Assembly (NCBI GenBank): GCA_902783795.1
Contig: CACZSO010000200.1
Coordinates: forward strand, 1-19,701
DNA: 19,701 bases
Source: an uncultured Eubacteriales bacterium
GTDB lineage: Bacteria > Bacillota > Clostridia > Lachnospirales > Lachnospiraceae
Direction: 5' to 3'
In this document: positions 16,671 through 19,701 of the stretch, piece after piece
Layout: every line of letters starts with the position of its first letter
Numbering within the stretch: the stretch's first letter is position 1
Position numbers and translations under genes: made by a program
The notes under the pieces: model-generated
What the model saw: only the letters and a program-made list of their open reading frames with translations
Database searches by the model: none
Told to the model about the DNA's origin: nothing

Positions 16671-17452
16671 AAAAGACAGCCTTGGTAACAGGAGCCAGTT
16701 CCGGCATCGGTTATGCGGCGGCTGAACTTTTGCTGAAAGAAGGCTGGGAAGTCTACGGTCTTTCCCGCCGTGGCACGGTCCCGGAAGGCGCCCATGGCAT
16801 ATCTGCCGATGTGACGGTGGAGGAATCCTTAAATGTGGCTGTCGACACGATCCTGGAAAAGTCCGGGAAGATAGACCTGCTGATCAATAACGCAGGCTTC
16901 GGCATTTCCGGGCCGGTGGAATTTACAGACGCATCCGATGCCAGGGATCAGATGAATGTAAACTTTATCGGGGAATTCCTGACAGCGAAGGCGGTGCTGC
17001 CTTCCATGCGTGAAAAAAAGAGCGGGACCATCGTGTTCGTCAGCTCTGTGGCCGGTGAAATGGCCATTCCTTATCAGGCATTCTACTCAGCCAGCAAGGC
17101 AGCGGTAAATTCTCTGGCCTTTGCCCTTCGGAATGAAGTAAAAGACTTCCGGATCCGTGTGACATCAGTGATGCTGGGAGATGCGAAGACCGGCTTTACA
17201 GCGGTCCGGCGGAAAGATTCCTCGGGAGACCGGGTCTACACGAAGAATGTGTCCGCCGTGGCGGCCATGGAAAAAGATGAGCAGAACGGCATGAGTCCTT
17301 ATGATGTGGCCGGTGTGATCCTGAAGGCCGCGAAGAAAAAGCATCCGGCGCCGTTCTATATAGCCGGCGGAAAATATAAGGTTTTCCATATCCTTGTGAA
17401 AATGCTTCCGGCCAGACTAGCCTATTTTGTCATAGGCCTTATGTATTCATAG
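16667..17452 (+). CDS. Short-chain dehydrogenase/reductase, likely reduces the ketone made by the upstream synthase
   Basis: A 261-residue classical SDR with cofactor motif TGASSGIG (8-15), NNAG, catalytic Ser near 126-127, and Tyr140-xxx-Lys144 in FYSASKAAV. An Arg-Arg pair after the second strand (LSRRG) suggests NADPH preference. The C-terminal ~30 residues are hydrophobic (VFHILVKMLPARLAYFVIGL), consistent with membrane association as in 3-ketosphinganine reductases. The ATG overlaps the synthase stop (ATGA), so the pair is translationally coupled. By analogy with sphingolipid and capnine pathways, where an oxoamine synthase precedes a ketoreductase, it should give an amino alcohol. That substrate is inferred from the pairing only. 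Confidence 0.88.
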   Translation: MKKTALVTGASSGIGYAAAELLLKEGWEVYGLSRRGTVPEGAHGISADVTVEESLNVAVDTILEKSGKIDLLINNAGFGISGPVEFTDASDARDQMNVNFIGEFLTAKAVLPSMREKKSGTIVFVSSVAGEMAIPYQAFYSASKAAVNSLAFALRNEVKDFRIRVTSVMLGDAKTGFTAVRRKDSSGDRVYTKNVSAVAAMEKDEQNGMSPYDVAGVILKAAKKKHPAPFYIAGGKYKVFHILVKMLPARLAYFVIGLMYS

Positions 17453-17460
17453 TATACAGG

Positions 17461-17572
17461 ATTCCCCTCATCAGTCATGCTTCGCATGTATGACAGCTTC
17501 CCTTAAAGGGGGAAGCCAGAGCCTTCCCTTTTGGGGAAGGTGGCTGCCGCAGGCAGACGGATGAGGGGGGAT
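17461..17572. repeat. Palindromic intergenic repeat (MITE/REP-like), copy 3
   Basis: A 112-bp element with ends ATTCCCCTCATCAGTC and GACGGATGAGGGGGGAT. Inner hairpins include CTTCCC/GGGAAG and CCTTCCC-TTTT-GGGGAAGG, plus GGCTGCCGCAGGCAGACGG, which is shared with copy 2. It is longer than the others because of an extra CATGCTTCGCATG segment near the left end. It directly follows the SDR stop and may act as a 3' transcript end. Confidence 0.85.
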
Positions 17573-17589
17573 TAAAGAGATTATTTTCT

Positions 17590-17617
17590 GATAAGGCAGC
17601 TTCATGTCTGCCTTATC
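17590..17617 (+). promoter_or_regulatory. Perfect 10-bp hairpin in the MATE gene leader
   Basis: GATAAGGCAG (17590-17599) pairs perfectly with CTGCCTTATC (17608-17617) around an 8-nt loop, ending 11 nt before the AAGGAG of the MATE gene. The tail CTTATTTAG is a poor T-tract, so it could be an attenuator, an operator for a regulator, or a weak terminator for the SDR. Confidence 0.5.
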
Positions 17618-17641
17618 CTTATTTAGAGAAGGAGTTTTATT

Positions 17642-19015
17642 ATGGCTGAACATATCGGGCAGGAAAACAAAATGGGAGTCATGCCGGAGCGGCAGCTTCT
17701 CATCAATATGTCTCTTCCTATGATGATCTCCATGCTGGTACAGGCGCTGTATAACATCGTCGACAGTATCTTTGTATCACGGATCTCAGAAGAAGCCCTG
17801 ACAGCAGTCTCCCTGGCCTTCCCGATGCAGACATTGATGATCGCCATCGCGGCAGGCACCGGCGTAGGCGTCAATGCATTGGTCTCCCGGTCACTGGGTG
17901 AAAAGAATCCAGAAAAAGCAAATAAAGTAGCCATGAACGGCCTGTTTATCTATCTGATCAGCTATCTGTTCATTCTGACAGCGGCCTTAACGCTGGTCAG
18001 GCCTTTTTACCGGATGCAGACCAATGCCACGCAGACCGCTATCATGGAGCAGGGCGTGACCTACCTTACCATCGTCATGGCCATGTCCTTCGGTATCTAT
18101 GCCCAGTTCATATTCGAACGGCTCCTGCAGTCTACAGGCCGGACAGTCCTGACTATGGTCTCTCAGACCACGGGCGCTGTGATCAACCTGATCTTCGACC
18201 CCATCATGATCTTTGGTCTTCTGGGCTTCCCGAAGATGGGCATCGCCGGCGCAGCAGCAGCCACCGTGCTGGGCCAGATCGTAGCCGCCATCATGGCTTT
18301 CATCTGGAACAAGACGAAGAATACGGATATTCGCTTGTCCCTGAAAGGCTTTAAGCCCGACGGGAAGATCATCGGCGAGATCTATAAGATAGGCGTTCCC
18401 TCCATCTGCATGCAGGCCATCGGCTCTATCATGACCGCCGGAATGAACCTGATCCTCATGGGCCTGTCATCCACAGGTGCCGCTGTTTTCGGCGTTTACT
18501 TCAAGATCCAGAGCTTCTTCTTCATGCCGGTCATGGGTCTCAACAACGGCCTGATCCCCATCATCTCCTATAACTACGGAGCCAGGAAGAAGCGCCGTAT
18601 CCTCAATACCATGAACTACGCCTATAAGATCGCCGCCTTCTTCATGCTGCTGGCGATTCTGGCCTTCGAACTACTGCCGGCACAGCTTTTGAAGCTCTTT
18701 GACGCCTCAGACTCCATGCTGTCCATAGGCGTCCCGGCCCTCCGGATCATCGGCATCCATTTTCTGGCAGCCTGGTTCTGCATCATCACCGGATCCTTCT
18801 TCCAGGCCATGGGCAAAGCCGTATACAGCCTGTACGTATCCATCTGCAGACAGCTGGTGATCCTGCTCCCCGTCGCCTACATCCTTTCCAAGATAGGCGG
18901 TCTCTCCGCCATCTGGTGGAGCTTAGCGATAGCAGAAGTCATGTCCGTGGTGATCACACTGATCTGCCGGAAAAAAGTCTTCGCCAACATCATAGACCTT
19001 ATGCCGGAAAACTGA
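17642..19015 (+). CDS. MATE family multidrug/metabolite efflux transporter
   Basis: A 457-residue membrane protein with about 12 hydrophobic helices in two homologous halves, the usual length for MATE exporters, which expel cationic or aromatic compounds in exchange for Na+ or H+. The N-terminal half carries LPMMISMLVQALYNIVDSIF and the family-typical GTGVGVNALVSRSLGEKN loop. The matching second-half region is GLNNGLIPIISYNYGARKKRR. AAGGAG (17629-17634) is 7 nt ahead of ATG 17642. It follows the aminolipid-type cassette but is separated by repeat copy 3 and a hairpin, so a shared role is possible but unproven. The substrate cannot be assigned from sequence. Confidence 0.93.
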   Translation: MAEHIGQENKMGVMPERQLLINMSLPMMISMLVQALYNIVDSIFVSRISEEALTAVSLAFPMQTLMIAIAAGTGVGVNALVSRSLGEKNPEKANKVAMNGLFIYLISYLFILTAALTLVRPFYRMQTNATQTAIMEQGVTYLTIVMAMSFGIYAQFIFERLLQSTGRTVLTMVSQTTGAVINLIFDPIMIFGLLGFPKMGIAGAAAATVLGQIVAAIMAFIWNKTKNTDIRLSLKGFKPDGKIIGEIYKIGVPSICMQAIGSIMTAGMNLILMGLSSTGAAVFGVYFKIQSFFFMPVMGLNNGLIPIISYNYGARKKRRILNTMNYAYKIAAFFMLLAILAFELLPAQLLKLFDASDSMLSIGVPALRIIGIHFLAAWFCIITGSFFQAMGKAVYSLYVSICRQLVILLPVAYILSKIGGLSAIWWSLAIAEVMSVVITLICRKKVFANIIDLMPEN

Positions 19016-19043
19016 CCACCATCACAAAACACACATCCATAGA

Positions 19044-19089
19044 CGAAAAACTGCCCTGCCAAGGAAACCAAAACCCCGGCAGGGCAGTT
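19044..19089 (-). terminator. Terminator with T-tract on the minus strand (leftward transcription)
   Basis: A 12-bp perfect stem, AACTGCCCTGCC (19049-19060) with GGCAGGGCAGTT (19078-19089), has a 17-nt loop. The run AAAAA at 19046-19050 makes a T5 tract only on the minus strand; on the plus strand the hairpin is followed by CATTCATC. It therefore fits termination of a leftward transcript from the repeat array or beyond. It may still slow rightward MATE transcription. Confidence 0.7.
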
Positions 19090-19110
19090 CATTCATCACC
19101 ACAATTTTTA

Positions 19111-19701
19111 TGATAGTCCAGTTCAAATCATCAGTTCGTGCATTTCGACTGGAGAATACCAAACCATCTTCACTGCTTTTCTGGTACTCCAGTTTAGAAA
19201 TCACATTTCATACGATGGGGTACTAAACCGTCAGAAGAGAATGATCAGTACGCCTCAATCATGGGCTGAGAAACTATGAAGGGGGACCAAAACTTCACTT
19301 GTATAACATTAGTACACTTCATTTGTTCTTTCACTTCGAATAGAGGATACCACATCAATTCCACACTTTATTAAGTACCCCGGCTTAAAGGATATAGCTC
19401 CTTCACAGGGGTACCAAATCTCGAGGTCATTTTGATGAGTATGCCTCATTCATGGGCTGAGAAACTATGGAGGGGTACTAAAACTTCATTTGTATAACAT
19501 TAGTACACTTCATTTGTTTTTGCGCTTCGATTAAAGGGTACCAAACCGTCCCCACAGCCTTTTTGGTACTCCAGTTCAGAGATTACATTTCATACGATGG
19601 GATACCAAACCATCAGAAGAGAGTGATTAGTATGCCTCATTCATGAACTGAGATCTTGTGATGGGGGATCAAAACTTCACTTATGAAGTGGTAAACTAAA
19701 A
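19111..19701. repeat. Degenerate ~64-bp tandem array of inverted GTAC half-sites, continues past window end
   Basis: Core TACC or its variants (TACT, GACC, GATC) start at 19157, 19221, 19285, 19348, 19412, 19476, 19539, 19603 and 19667: steps of 64,64,63,64,64,63,64,64. The typical left half-site is GGGGTACCAAA. An inverted half-site (AGTAC or AGTAT followed by xCCTC, ACTTC or TCCAG) starts exactly 28 bp after the first eight cores, giving stems of about 8-11 bp with ~18-nt loops. Monomers repeat every third copy (~191 bp), for example TTGTATAACATTAGTACAC in copies 3 and 6. A partial monomer at 19115-19150 marks the left edge. The period is not a multiple of three, no frame stays open, and the region is more AT-rich than its neighbours. 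No gene is seen. Confidence 0.9.

Noticed and set aside
19044..19089. Ordinary rightward terminator for the MATE gene
   Set aside because: On the plus strand the stem is followed by CATTCATC, with no T-run. The T-tract exists only on the minus strand.
18916..19204. Two small open frames (65 codons + strand, 60 codons - strand) around the MATE stop
   Set aside because: They span the terminator hairpin and the 3' end of the MATE gene, lack ribosome sites and have no coding character.
19111..19701. CRISPR array
   Set aside because: Repeats are degenerate, the intervening sequence also recurs every third unit instead of being unique, and no cas gene is present.
19111..19701. Decayed gene for a repeat protein
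   Set aside because: The period (63-64 bp, ~191 bp) is not a multiple of three and stops occur in all frames within each unit.
19111..19701. Integron attC array
   Set aside because: The half-sites centre on GTAC and not on the RYYYAAC/GTTRRRY attC cores, and there are no cassette genes between sites or an integrase in view.

Overview
The window looks like chromosomal DNA of an anaerobic gut Firmicute, most likely a Lachnospiraceae-type Clostridium relative. The evidence is moderate GC with AGGAGG-type ribosome sites, a clostridial desulfoferrodoxin, Gram-positive ABC and MATE exporters, and three copies of a short palindromic intergenic repeat of the kind common in gut Clostridia. This is inferred from gene content only, not from a database match.

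Layout. 1-1647 (+) is the 3' part of an ABC half-exporter, followed by truA (1735-2469). A long bidirectional terminator at 2481-2526 separates truA from a tightly overlapped leftward operon (6386 down to 2532) encoding a GldA/GldF/GldG-type ABC system and a DUF4340-like partner. A 308-bp divergent region holds a rightward promoter, a 14-bp palindrome and repeat copy 1. recJ (6695-8446) follows, then an AraM-type glycerol-1-phosphate dehydrogenase (8518-9699), repeat copy 2, and an AraB-like FGGY kinase (9837-11504). Next are an atypical RpiB/LacAB isomerase (11515-11955), a lipoprotein with a membrane segment and acidic tail (11969-12922), and a 2Fe superoxide reductase (12996-13370) with its own promoter and terminator.

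13527-17452 is a two-gene lipid-type cassette behind a strong promoter: a 1047-residue acyl-AMP ligase / acyl carrier / alpha-oxoamine synthase fusion, translationally coupled to a short-chain dehydrogenase. The predicted chemistry is load a fatty acid, condense it with an amino acid, then reduce the ketone to a sphingoid-like or related amino alcohol. Repeat copy 3, a perfect 10-bp hairpin and a MATE exporter (17642-19015) follow.

The last ~590 bp (about 19111 to the window end) holds no credible gene. It is a degenerate tandem array with a nearly invariant 63-64 bp period. Each monomer carries two inverted GTAC-centred half-sites exactly 28 bp apart, and monomers group into ~191-bp higher-order units. 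The array continues beyond the window. On its left lies a hairpin whose T-tract reads on the minus strand, so the array may be transcribed leftward. This array and the fused aminolipid synthase are the two most unusual items here.
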